NCBI GenBank assembly: GCA_964544155.1
Contig: CAZJAH010000011.1
Coordinates: forward strand, 1-64,000
Reading direction: 5' to 3'
DNA from: CAZJAH01 sp964544155
GTDB lineage: Bacteria > Bacteroidota > Ignavibacteria > Kapaibacteriales > UBA2268
Length of the DNA: 64,000 nt
A program made the position numbers and the translations under genes. Every line of letters begins with the position of its first letter. The first letter of the stretch is position 1. Under the pieces are notes generated by a model. It did no database searches and was not told the origin of the DNA. It worked only from the letters and a program-made list of their open reading frames with translations. Shown piece by piece: positions 1 through 8,709 of the stretch.

Positions 1-1
1 A

Positions 2-1738
2 CAGCCCAACAAAAAAATAATGATATCTGATAGTCCCGATGTTAGTGATTTTTATTTCACAAGCGCCGGCGAACTTGCGGTTGTCTTTGTAATAAATTCG
101 CATGTTAATGATCATAATGACTTGATTAACTATTTTGATCCTAATTCCGGAGACATGATCAGATCAGATACATTGCCCGGCGATTATCGCGGTATAAGCA
201 AAGACAGGAAATATATCATATTATCTATAGACGGCGGCTTGCATTTATATGATAATTATAATAAGCAAAAATTGTATGAGCTGAGAGATACTTTTTCTAA
301 TCCACTGTTCTCTCATGATTCGAAATATTTATTTTATATACTTAAGAACAGGCTTATTATTTGGAATATCGAAAATGATACTCAGGAGGGTGAATATGAA
401 ATTCCAGTTGACGCGACAATGCTAAAGGATATCAGTAATGAAAATATAGTATCTATTGAATATTATTTATCGCAACAGACTTATAATTTTTTAGTATTTG
501 ATTTTAATACTAAAGAATTCATCGACCCTTTCCCTATTAAAAATGACACTTACGCTCTCGAAGTTGATGAAGAGAACTACTATATTAGTGAAGTTGATGA
601 TTCGCATAATTTGATAATAAAATCAATTTCGAGGCAAAATATTACTACAAATTGGATACACGAAACTACTAAAAAATGGGATTACGGATATTATTCTATT
701 TATCCCTTTTTAAGAATACATGAAGATAATCTTTTTATTAATGTGTTCCATCAGGAAAAACAGGAGCACTTTGTATTAGTTATAAATAAAAGTACCGGAG
801 AAGAAGTAGATTTAATCGGGCCTTTTGATGTGCAGGCTACAAGTATTGAGTTTGATCTTGGTAAGTATCTTGTCGGTACTGGGCATTATAGTAAAGGTGG
901 ATTGTGTGTCTGGGATATAAATGAGAATAGATCCGAAAAGTTTATAGAAATCCCGGCCGGCGGAGTCTGGAATATGTACCTAGATCGTGAAAATGGCAAG
1001 GTAATGACATATCAGGATATGACTTGTCATGAAGTGGATTTAAATACCTACTCAATCAAGAAATATTGGATAGGGAACAGTCAAATTAGTTATTTGGGCA
1101 ATAACAGCGCTTTTTCCAAAGACGGTAAAAAAATTCTTTTAACTAAAGTAGGTCATCCCATGTTTACAAGTTTTTCGAAAACAACTATTGTTAATAATAC
1201 CAGTGAATTGAGAGATTCATTATCCGGGTATTCCATTGAACTAAGTGAAGATGGTACAAAAATTTTCCTTGGCGATATCAATAGAATACTAGAGGTGGAC
1301 TACGAAACATTGGAAATAATCAATGAATATGTAATGCCCGCCAATTATATTGGCGGTAAAGTTAATGAAAATCATTACTTCAACGACATTGATATACACG
1401 GCGATAAGCTCTATGGCGTTACTTCCGACGGCTGCCTGGTGGAATATACACTTAGGCCGGCATCAGTGCCCCGCTACATAAGCGATGATAATTCCGATGT
1501 ACTTGTTTATCCAAACCCGGTATCATCCGGCGGCAAGCTAAGCATAGACATTAAAAATGAGAATTATACTATAACCGGCGCGGAATTGCTCGATTTAACA
1601 TCCAACATAATCCAAAGATACGAAACAACACCCGGCGGCAGGCAGTCAATCAGCTTAAGAGGCATTGCCCCAGGGGTATATTTCCTTAAACTCAGCACAA
1701 ACAAAGGGATCATAGTCAAAAAACTGGTGGTGATGTAA
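2..1738 (+). CDS. T9SS-exported beta-propeller-like protein, 5' end outside the window
   Basis: The reading frame is open to the first bases of the window, so the N-terminus and any signal peptide are missing; the first internal ATG is at 20. The visible 578 residues are mostly short beta-strand-like repeats of the kind found in WD40/PQQ-like propellers, with no catalytic motif that I recognise. The last ~75 residues match the type A sorting domain of the type IX secretion system: a VYPNPV start at about residue 500, a central I-x-L-x-x-hydrophobic stretch, GxYFLKL, and a basic KKLVV end. By family knowledge this tail is cleaved on export and the protein is released or anchored at the cell surface. 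Function beyond a surface or secreted propeller is unknown. A good terminator follows at once. Confidence 0.75.
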   Translation, partial: QPNKKIMISDSPDVSDFYFTSAGELAVVFVINSHVNDHNDLINYFDPNSGDMIRSDTLPGDYRGISKDRKYIILSIDGGLHLYDNYNKQKLYELRDTFSNPLFSHDSKYLFYILKNRLIIWNIENDTQEGEYEIPVDATMLKDISNENIVSIEYYLSQQTYNFLVFDFNTKEFIDPFPIKNDTYALEVDEENYYISEVDDSHNLIIKSISRQNITTNWIHETTKKWDYGYYSIYPFLRIHEDNLFINVFHQEKQEHFVLVINKSTGEEVDLIGPFDVQATSIEFDLGKYLVGTGHYSKGGLCVWDINENRSEKFIEIPAGGVWNMYLDRENGKVMTYQDMTCHEVDLNTYSIKKYWIGNSQISYLGNNSAFSKDGKKILLTKVGHPMFTSFSKTTIVNNTSELRDSLSGYSIELSEDGTKIFLGDINRILEVDYETLEIINEYVMPANYIGGKVNENHYFNDIDIHGDKLYGVTSDGCLVEYTLRPASVPRYISDDNSDVLVYPNPVSSGGKLSIDIKNENYTITGAELLDLTSNIIQRYETTPGGRQSISLRGIAPGVYFLKLSTNKGIIVKKLVVM

Positions 1739-1763
1739 TCAGGTAAAAGACTATCTTAAATCC

Positions 1764-1789
1764 AAGCCGCTCATCCGGGCGGCTTTTTT
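1764..1789 (+). terminator. Rho-independent terminator after the T9SS protein
   Basis: A perfect 7-bp stem (aagccgc / gcggctt) with an 8-nt loop runs straight into a T-run. It lies 25 bp past the stop codon and closes the transcript of the T9SS-tailed gene. Confidence 0.8.
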
Positions 1790-2052
1790 ATTGCGGCTTT
1801 GAGTTTGCTCCGGATTTAATTTTTTTTTATTACTGAGAAACACTTATTATATCCTAATGAATATAAGTATAGATATTGTATAAGCGGATGGGCTATTATG
1901 GCTTAAGAATTTTTGATAATATTTAATTCTTTTTTTAAAAGAGTATTTAAGATCTTTGATTAACTAATTATCATTTTATCATGCGCTGAGTAAGAAAATC
2001 GTGTGTTTTTTTTATTTTGCGTGATAGTTCAATTACATAACGCGAAAATATT
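1790..2052. other. AT-rich intergenic leader, no gene seen
   Basis: This very AT-rich stretch lies between the terminator and threonine aldolase. I see no coding frame and no RNA structure that I can support. A TATTTTG box near 2015 could be a degenerate -7 element for the next gene, but no matching TTTG box is found at the right spacing. Confidence 0.4.
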
Positions 2053-3078
2053 ATGATCGATTTAAGAAGCGACACCGTTACAAAGCCGGATAAGCCAATG
2101 CTCAAAGCCATGATGAGCGCTGAAACCGGTGATGACGTTTACGGGGAAGACCCCACCATAAATAAACTTCAGGAAGAAATCGCGGAATTAACCGGTAAGG
2201 AAGACGCCTTGTTTGTGCCCTCCGGATCGATGGGCAACCAGATATGCGTGGCCTGCCACACAGAAAAAGGCGATGAAGTGATCCTGGAATCGCAGGCGCA
2301 TATCTTTTACTATGAAACTGGCGCGCCGGCTCTGATATCCTCGGTGCAGCTCAACCTGATCCCTTCGGATGACGGTATGCCTCCGATTGGGCAGATTGAA
2401 GATGCCATACGGCCTGATACCTACTATCTGCCCCGCACATCCCTGATTTGCCTTGAGAATACTCATAACAGGCACAGCGGCTCGATAATTTCACAGGATT
2501 ATATTAAAGAAGTCAGGAAAATTGCTGATAAGCACGGCCTTAAGATGCACCTTGACGGGGCAAGGCTTTGGAACGCGTCGGCGGCTACAGGTATGTCAAT
2601 CAGAGAGCTGAGTGAACCCTTTGATTCTGTTTCGCTCTGCTTTTCTAAAGGCCTTGGGGCTCCGGTAGGGTCCATAATTTGCGGCAGTAAAAAATTCATA
2701 AAAAAAGCCCTGAAAATGAGAAAAATCCTCGGCGGAGGCATGAGGCAGGCCGGCATACTGGCTGCCGGAGCCGGGTACGCTCTTAAACATAATTTGGCCA
2801 AACTCGAAGCTGACCATATTAACGCCGGTGTATTTGCCGAAAGAATTTCCGCGTGTAATGGCATTTCGATAAATATGAAAAAGATACAGACCAATATCGT
2901 TTTATTCGATTTAACAAACGGAATGGCTTCCGATGAGCTGGCGGTTTTATGCCGGCAAAAAGGGCTTGCCATCATTCCTTTCGGCCCTCGTACACTCAGA
3001 GCGGTGTTTCACCATCAGGTAACAGCAGGCGACGCCGAAAAAGCAGCGGATATCATTTGTGCTGTTTTGGAAAGATAA
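2053..3078 (+). CDS. ltaE: Low-specificity L-threonine aldolase
   Basis: PLP enzyme that splits L-threonine or L-allo-threonine into glycine and acetaldehyde in the cytosol. The 341 residues match the family length. The N-terminus has the typical LRSDTVT start and GDDVYGEDP motif. His83 is where the active-site histidine of the family sits, HLDGAR at 166-171 holds the cofactor-binding Asp168, and SKGLGAPVGS gives the Schiff-base Lys199. It starts the thioesterase-glycosidase group that follows at short spacing (39 and 2 nt), so the three may be co-transcribed, although their functions do not obviously connect. No strong Shine-Dalgarno sequence is seen; the ATG at 2053 gives the standard N-terminus. 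Confidence 0.93.
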   Translation: MIDLRSDTVTKPDKPMLKAMMSAETGDDVYGEDPTINKLQEEIAELTGKEDALFVPSGSMGNQICVACHTEKGDEVILESQAHIFYYETGAPALISSVQLNLIPSDDGMPPIGQIEDAIRPDTYYLPRTSLICLENTHNRHSGSIISQDYIKEVRKIADKHGLKMHLDGARLWNASAATGMSIRELSEPFDSVSLCFSKGLGAPVGSIICGSKKFIKKALKMRKILGGGMRQAGILAAGAGYALKHNLAKLEADHINAGVFAERISACNGISINMKKIQTNIVLFDLTNGMASDELAVLCRQKGLAIIPFGPRTLRAVFHHQVTAGDAEKAADIICAVLER

Positions 3079-3117
3079 TAATTAGTAAAACAAACAGACA
3101 AAAGACAAATAAAAAAC

Positions 3118-3579
3118 ATGAATAATAAATCAAATCCTGAACAGATTCTGGAAAGCTTGAGGGATTACAGGCACAGAGCAGAAGGAAGGGTGCAGTTTGC
3201 CGAAGTGGATTCTCTTGGGGTGGCGCATAACTTAAGGTATCTGTACTGGCTTGAATGGGCGAGGACAGAGTATTTCCGTGCCATTGGAGCCGATATGTCC
3301 GCGGAATTATTCATAAAAAAATATCCCGTTATGACTGTCCATGCCGAAGCCGATTATTTTAACCCGGCCAGGTTCGATGATTATTACAGCGTTTATACAA
3401 AAGTCAGCAGGCTGGGTAATTCGTCAATGGTATTCAGTAATGTGATAACTTCCGGTAAAAAGCTGCTCCTGACGGCCTCTGCCGTTCTGGTGCATGTAAA
3501 TCCGATAACAGGAGAATCCGCGCCGATACCGGATGAATTGCGCCAAAAAATTATTGATTTTGAAGAAAATTCTCACTGA
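3118..3579 (+). CDS. Acyl-CoA thioesterase, hotdog fold (YbgC/FcbC family)
   Basis: Small single-domain protein of 153 residues. The active-site region reads FAEVDSLGVAHNLRYLYWLE, with the family pattern of an Asp (residue 31) followed by G, N, Y and then E-x-AR, as in 4-hydroxybenzoyl-CoA thioesterase and YbgC. These enzymes hydrolyse acyl-CoA thioesters; the substrate cannot be read from sequence. The N-terminal ~15 residues are charged and probably extend beyond the hotdog core. The gene ends 2 nt before the glycosidase start, which suggests a shared transcript. YbgC proteins elsewhere are linked to phospholipid and cell-envelope metabolism, but the neighbourhood here does not confirm such a role. 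Confidence 0.85.
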   Translation: MNNKSNPEQILESLRDYRHRAEGRVQFAEVDSLGVAHNLRYLYWLEWARTEYFRAIGADMSAELFIKKYPVMTVHAEADYFNPARFDDYYSVYTKVSRLGNSSMVFSNVITSGKKLLLTASAVLVHVNPITGESAPIPDELRQKIIDFEENSH

Positions 3580-3581
3580 AA

Positions 3582-5129
3582 ATGAAAAGTATCAAAAAAT
3601 GGACAAGCAGGGAACTGGCCGCGCAATGCGTTATGCCAAGGCTTTCTGTAGAGCAGTATCTTAATAACGCCACATATCAGGCGGCTATAAACAGCCTTGT
3701 GCACTCAGGCATAGGCGGATTCTGTGTTTTTGAAGGCGATATTAAGCATACCACACGCATACTGGAGCAGCTGCAGGCAATGTCAGAAGTGCCCATGATC
3801 TTCGCGGCTGATTTCGAGTGGGGCCTGCCGATGCGGTTTTCAGACGGTACGGAGTTCCCTCACCACATGGCATTGGCGAAGACCAATGACGGCCTGCTCG
3901 TTTACGACTCGGCTAAAGCAATAGCTGAAGAAGCCCAATCTGTAGGCCTAAGCTGGAACCTGGCGCCGGTTTGCGATATAAATACAAATCCCGATAACCC
4001 GGTAATAAATATCAGAGCCTTCGGTGAGGATACCGAAACTGTTTCCAAATATTCCGGAGCGTATATCGAAGGTACGCAGGCAGGCGGACTGCTGGCCTGC
4101 GCCAAGCACTTTCCTGGCCACGGTGATACCAGAGATGATTCGCATCTTATGCTGCCCGTTATGAAACAATCAATCGAAACTATTAAATCGAGGGAGCTTG
4201 AGCCTTTCAGGAATGCAATTGATAAGAAAGTTAAGTCGATAATGGCAGGCCACCTGCTGGTTGAAGCCATAGATGATAAATACCCGGCCTCAATTTCCGA
4301 AAAAGTGATAAAAGGGCTTTTGAGGGAAGAACTCGGATATGAAGGCCTGGTAATCACGGACGCTCTAAATATGAAAGCTGTTACCGGCAGATATTCTGAC
4401 CAAGAAGCCATACGCCTTGCAGCAAAGGCAGGCAATAACATAATGCTCATGCCTGCTGATCCCGCGGGCGCTATAGACGAATTAAGCGCTTATGCCGATG
4501 AAAATAAAAATATACGCCGCCATTTGGAAAATTCCGCCCGCCTGCTCCTTAAAGAAAAGAAAGAGGCCGGACTTATCCCTCAATTTGCCAGAAAGGATTT
4601 TGAAGAAAAACTATTCGACAGAAACAGGAAACTCGCGCTCAAAGCGGCGTTCCATTCGATAGATATGGGAGGCAGCATGAAGCTGATACCTTTGCCGGAT
4701 AGTAAAACTTTCGCTGGATTCGCCTTCCTGCAGAAGGAAAGCGACCTCAGGCAGGCATCCAGATTTTTTACCATGCTTGCACAGGCAACCGAAAGCGACT
4801 GCGATTTCGGATTTATCGATGAAAATATCACCGATGAAAATATTGAAGATCTTAAAAAAAACATCACGAATGCTGATTTCATTATCTTCCCGGTTTTCAT
4901 CAAGGGCAGAGCTTACACAGAAAAGATTGACTACAGTGAAGTTCTTAACCGCATTATAAGAAAACTGGCCGATGAGAGGGATTATATTGTGATTTTCTTT
5001 GGAAATCCATATATAGCAGGCAGGGTAGATGCGCCGCTGAAAATAAAGACATATTCCGATTCCATGGCTTCTCTGGCTGCCGCCATTATGAAGTTAACAG
5101 ATAAGGGGCTCGACCGTCTTAGTATTTAA
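3582..5129 (+). CDS. Glycoside hydrolase family 3, NagZ-like beta-N-acetylhexosaminidase
   Basis: The N-terminal ~335 residues form a GH3 barrel. KHFPGHGDTRDDSH carries the His-Asp general acid/base loop typical of NagZ-type N-acetylglucosaminidases. VITDALNMKAV contains the catalytic nucleophile Asp. The remaining ~180 residues form an extra C-terminal region not found in minimal NagZ (about 340 residues), similar to the second domain of larger bacterial GH3 proteins. No signal peptide is visible, so it probably acts in the cytosol on peptidoglycan-derived muropeptides, or on a hexosaminide. This substrate is inferred from the acid/base loop, not proven. The gene lies 2 nt after the thioesterase. 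Confidence 0.87.
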   Translation: MKSIKKWTSRELAAQCVMPRLSVEQYLNNATYQAAINSLVHSGIGGFCVFEGDIKHTTRILEQLQAMSEVPMIFAADFEWGLPMRFSDGTEFPHHMALAKTNDGLLVYDSAKAIAEEAQSVGLSWNLAPVCDINTNPDNPVINIRAFGEDTETVSKYSGAYIEGTQAGGLLACAKHFPGHGDTRDDSHLMLPVMKQSIETIKSRELEPFRNAIDKKVKSIMAGHLLVEAIDDKYPASISEKVIKGLLREELGYEGLVITDALNMKAVTGRYSDQEAIRLAAKAGNNIMLMPADPAGAIDELSAYADENKNIRRHLENSARLLLKEKKEAGLIPQFARKDFEEKLFDRNRKLALKAAFHSIDMGGSMKLIPLPDSKTFAGFAFLQKESDLRQASRFFTMLAQATESDCDFGFIDENITDENIEDLKKNITNADFIIFPVFIKGRAYTEKIDYSEVLNRIIRKLADERDYIVIFFGNPYIAGRVDAPLKIKTYSDSMASLAAAIMKLTDKGLDRLSI

Positions 5130-5150
5130 GGTAAATTCTGCAAGAATTAC

Positions 5151-5181
5151 TTTGCCGTCCTTTAATAATTAATTAATTTTA
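5151..5181 (+). promoter_or_regulatory. Candidate promoter of the polysaccharide locus
   Basis: TTTG at 5151-5154 is followed after 19 nt by TAATTTTA at 5174-5181. This is one base away from the Bacteroidota consensus TTTG-n19-21-TAnnTTTG. It lies about 30 nt upstream of the rfbB ATG, in the 83-nt space that separates the sugar locus from the glycosidase. Confidence 0.4.
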
Positions 5182-5212
5182 TATTTCATATTTTGAAAAA
5201 TTTGAATTATTT

Positions 5213-6226
5213 ATGGAAAAAATTCTTGTAACCGGCGGTTGCGGTTTTATTGGAAGTAATTTTATCAAAAAGCTTATTAGTCATGAAGGCTTTATGATTG
5301 TAAACCTCGATGCCCTGACCTATGCCGGTAACCCGGAAAATCTTTCGGATATAGAAAATTCAGCGAATTATAAATTCATACGCGGCTCAATTAGCGACAG
5401 GAAGCTTATAGATTCAATTTTTTCCGAATATGAATTCGACGGGATTGTCAATTTCGCGGCCGAATCGCATGTTGACCGCTCCATACTTGATTCCACGCCA
5501 TTTTTAGAAACAAATATAAACGGCACCCTTGTTCTTCTGGAAGCGGCCAGAAAGTATAAGGCAAAAAAGTACCTTCAGGTATCTACGGATGAAGTATACG
5601 GCTCGCTCGGAGCTAAAGGAAAATTCACCGAGATAACACCCTTGCAGCCAAATTCGCCGTATTCAGCATCAAAGGCCTCTGCTGACTTGCTGGTAAGGTC
5701 ATTCAATAAAACTTACGGTCTGCCTGCAATTATCACCAGGTGCTCGAACAATTACGGCCCCTACCAATTTCCTGAAAAGCTCATTCCGCTCATGATAATT
5801 AACGCTATCGAAAATAAGCCGCTGCCTGTGTATGGAGACGGCAGAAACGTCCGCGACTGGATACATGTGGCAGACCACTGCGACGCACTGCAGACTGTTT
5901 ATACCAAAGGAAAACCCGGGGAAGTATATAATATCGGCGGCAATTGTGAGAAAGAAAATATTGAAATAGTAAAATCCATACTTAATATACTGGGCAAACC
6001 TGAAAGCCTGATAGAATACGTTAAGGACAGGCCTGGCCATGACAGAAGATATGCCATTGACTGCACAAAAATCGAAAGCGGGCTGGGATGGAAGCCGGCT
6101 ATGCCTTTCAGGGAAGGCCTTGAACAAACAATAAACTGGTACATTGAGAATCAACCCCTATGGCAGAATATCAGGAACGGTTCCTATAGAGATTATTACA
6201 AAACGCAATACGGAAAAGCTTTATAG
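5213..6226 (+). CDS. rfbB: dTDP-glucose 4,6-dehydratase
   Basis: Converts dTDP-glucose to dTDP-4-keto-6-deoxyglucose, the branch point for rhamnose and other deoxysugars. The protein is an extended SDR of 337 residues. GGCGFIG at 8-14 is the NAD-binding glycine motif. STDEVYG at 124-130 supplies the Thr-Asp-Glu dehydration triad. YSASK gives Tyr150 and Lys154. RCSNNYGPYQFPEKLIP is highly specific to RmlB rather than to other epimerases. It opens the polysaccharide cluster, 12 nt before the dehydrogenase. The partner genes rmlA, rmlC and rmlD are not in this window, so the final deoxysugar is unknown. Confidence 0.93.
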   Translation: MEKILVTGGCGFIGSNFIKKLISHEGFMIVNLDALTYAGNPENLSDIENSANYKFIRGSISDRKLIDSIFSEYEFDGIVNFAAESHVDRSILDSTPFLETNINGTLVLLEAARKYKAKKYLQVSTDEVYGSLGAKGKFTEITPLQPNSPYSASKASADLLVRSFNKTYGLPAIITRCSNNYGPYQFPEKLIPLMIINAIENKPLPVYGDGRNVRDWIHVADHCDALQTVYTKGKPGEVYNIGGNCEKENIEIVKSILNILGKPESLIEYVKDRPGHDRRYAIDCTKIESGLGWKPAMPFREGLEQTINWYIENQPLWQNIRNGSYRDYYKTQYGKAL

Positions 6227-6238
6227 AAGGGATAAATA

Positions 6239-7567
6239 ATGGATATTAACACAAAGATAGATAATAAAACACTGACGGCCGGCATTATAGGCCTTGGCTA
6301 TGTGGGCCTGCCTTTGGCTGTTGAATTTGCCGTGAAGAATGTCAAAACTTTGGGCTTTGATATCAGCCAAAGCAAAATTGATACTCTCTTATCCGGTGGA
6401 AATTATATTAAAGACTTAAAAGATGAAGTCGTCAGCGGAGCGGTCAATAGCGGATTTCTCATACCAAGTTCCGACTTTAAAAAGCTGGGAAGCTGCGATG
6501 CTATATTTATTTGTGTGCCTACACCTTTCACTCTGAATAAAGATCCGGACATAAGCCATGTGGTTAATGCCACAATTGAAGTAGCTAATAACCTGAAATC
6601 GGGGCAGGTAATAATCGTAAAAAGTACAACTTTTCCCGGCACAACCGAAAAATACATTATGCCAATTCTTGAACAAACCGGGCTAAAGGCAGGAGAGGAT
6701 TTCCATTTGGCGTTTTCTCCCGAGAGAATAGACCCCGGCAATAAAGTATGGAATACCTCCAATACCCCGATAGTAGTTGGCGGAATAAATAAAGCATCTA
6801 CGGATATGGCATGTAAAATTCACGGACTTGTGGTAGAAAAAATAGTACCTGTGAATTCACCGGCTATTGCAGAAATGGAGAAGCTTCTGGAGAATATCTT
6901 CCGCAGCGTGAATATCGCATTGGTAAATGAGCTGGCACAGCTCTGTGACCGGATTGGAATAAACGTATGGGAAGTAATTGAAGCTGCTTCGACTAAGCCT
7001 TTTGGATTTATGCCTTTTTATCCGGGGCCGGGAATCGGCGGCCATTGCATTTTGATAGATCCCTATTATCTTGCCTGGATGGCACGCGAGCATGATTTTG
7101 TTACAAAATTCGTGCAACTTGCCGCTGAAATCAACGAGGACATGCCGTTTTATGTACGGCAAATGATTATACGCGAGATAGCTCGACAGCCTGTTACAAG
7201 CGCCGATGTCAAAATTCTCCTGCTTGGAGCTGCGTTTAAGAAAGATGTTGACGACCTGCGTCATTCACCCGCGTTAAAGGTAATGGAACTGCTTATACAG
7301 GATGAAATTACTAATATCAGCTATTTTGATCCGCATATTCCTGAAATTGAAGTTAACGGCAGCAGATTCAAATCCGAGAAAGAACTTAAACCCGAAATGC
7401 TAAAAAATCATGATATAATCGTGATAACAACCGATCATTCCGTCTTTGATTTTGAGATGATATGCCGGTACTCAAAAATAGTTATCGATACGCGTAACGC
7501 CTGCAGGAATGTAAAGCATAAGGATAATGTGGTCCTGCTGGGCGACGGAAAAAATGATATCGGATAA
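6239..7567 (+). CDS. wecC: UDP-N-acetyl-hexosamine 6-dehydrogenase (WecC/WbpA family)
   Basis: NAD-dependent UDP-sugar dehydrogenase making a UDP-HexNAc uronic acid for surface polysaccharide. Of 442 residues, IIGLGYVGLP at about 16-25 is the Rossmann motif. AEMEKLLEN carries a conserved helix, and GPGIGGHC ends in the catalytic Cys270. The overall sequence is of the UDP-GlcNAc/ManNAc type, not UDP-glucose dehydrogenase. Adjacent wecB, 32 nt downstream, would supply UDP-ManNAc, so UDP-ManNAcA is the simplest product. A WbpA-like UDP-GlcNAc specificity cannot be excluded. Confidence 0.88.
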   Translation: MDINTKIDNKTLTAGIIGLGYVGLPLAVEFAVKNVKTLGFDISQSKIDTLLSGGNYIKDLKDEVVSGAVNSGFLIPSSDFKKLGSCDAIFICVPTPFTLNKDPDISHVVNATIEVANNLKSGQVIIVKSTTFPGTTEKYIMPILEQTGLKAGEDFHLAFSPERIDPGNKVWNTSNTPIVVGGINKASTDMACKIHGLVVEKIVPVNSPAIAEMEKLLENIFRSVNIALVNELAQLCDRIGINVWEVIEAASTKPFGFMPFYPGPGIGGHCILIDPYYLAWMAREHDFVTKFVQLAAEINEDMPFYVRQMIIREIARQPVTSADVKILLLGAAFKKDVDDLRHSPALKVMELLIQDEITNISYFDPHIPEIEVNGSRFKSEKELKPEMLKNHDIIVITTDHSVFDFEMICRYSKIVIDTRNACRNVKHKDNVVLLGDGKNDIG

Positions 7568-7599
7568 TAATTGAAAAGTGAAAACACAGGTGATAATAA

Positions 7600-8709
7600 A
7601 TGATTAAGATTATCTCGGTAGTAGGGGCAAGGCCAAATTTTATGAAAGTAGCCCCAATACACAGGGAATTAAAAAAATACCCCGAAAAGTTCAAACATAT
7701 AATAGTTCACACGGGGCAGCATTATGACGTGAATATGTCCGACGCGTTTTTTAAAGACCTTGAAATGCCCGAGCCTGATTTTTTCCTCGGAGTGGGGTCA
7801 GGCAGCCACGCTGTACAAACGGCCAAGATAATGACTGCTTTCGAAGAAATATGTGAAAAAGAAAAGCCGGACCTCGTGCTTGTGGTAGGCGATGTTAATT
7901 CCACTATAGCCTGCGGCATAACAGCCGTGAAAATGGGCATCAGGCTCGCGCATGTAGAAGCCGGGCTCAGAAGCTTTGACCGCGGCATGCCCGAGGAGAT
8001 CAACCGTGTAGTAACAGACGCTATAAGCAGCTATGCTTTTATTACTGAGGAATCGGCCGCAAAAAATTTAAAGAATGAGGGCTTCCCTGAAGAGAATATC
8101 TATTTTACAGGGCATCCCATGATAGATTCGCAAAAATTCGCCCTTGAAAAAGCCGAACAAAGCAATATCATGCAGAAGCTGGGGGTTAATAGCGGTGAAT
8201 ATGCCCTTATGACTCTGCACAGGCCCAGTAATGTCGATACAAGCGACAGGCTGCTGATTTTTGTTGAATTAATTGAACATATAGCCAAAAGCCGTAAGAT
8301 AGTTCTGCCCCTGCATCCGCGTACAGCCAAAAATATCGCGGCGCATGGATTTAAAGATAGGATAGAGGCTATTGACAAACTGATATTATCAGAGCCATTA
8401 GGGTATTTGGATTTTCTAAAGCTAATGAAGAACAGTGATTTTATCTTAACTGATTCAGGCGGGATTCAGGAAGAGAGCACAGCTCTTGGTAAACATTGCC
8501 TGACACTAAGAACAACGACCGAAAGGCCCGTAACAGTTGAAATCGGGACAAATTATCTCATAAAGCCAGAAAAAGAAGAGATGCTGGCAGCTGTGAACGA
8601 CATGATCAATGGAGAAAGGAAAATAGGCTCAATCCCGGAAAAATGGGATGGCAAGGCATCAGAAAGAATTGTATCAATTATAGATAAATTATTTAATAAT
8701 CAATTATGA
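7600..8709 (+). CDS. wecB: UDP-N-acetylglucosamine 2-epimerase, non-hydrolysing
   Basis: Interconverts UDP-GlcNAc and UDP-ManNAc in the cytosol. The 369 residues show the family signatures in order: VGARPNFMKVAP at the N-terminus, HTGQHYD, GDVNST, EAGLRSFDRGMPEE, and TDSGGIQEES near residue 285. With the upstream dehydrogenase it forms the two-step route to ManNAc uronic acid. Its last 4 bases overlap the start of the Wza-like export gene, which indicates translational coupling between precursor synthesis and export. Confidence 0.93.
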   Translation: MIKIISVVGARPNFMKVAPIHRELKKYPEKFKHIIVHTGQHYDVNMSDAFFKDLEMPEPDFFLGVGSGSHAVQTAKIMTAFEEICEKEKPDLVLVVGDVNSTIACGITAVKMGIRLAHVEAGLRSFDRGMPEEINRVVTDAISSYAFITEESAAKNLKNEGFPEENIYFTGHPMIDSQKFALEKAEQSNIMQKLGVNSGEYALMTLHRPSNVDTSDRLLIFVELIEHIAKSRKIVLPLHPRTAKNIAAHGFKDRIEAIDKLILSEPLGYLDFLKLMKNSDFILTDSGGIQEESTALGKHCLTLRTTTERPVTVEIGTNYLIKPEKEEMLAAVNDMINGERKIGSIPEKWDGKASERIVSIIDKLFNNQL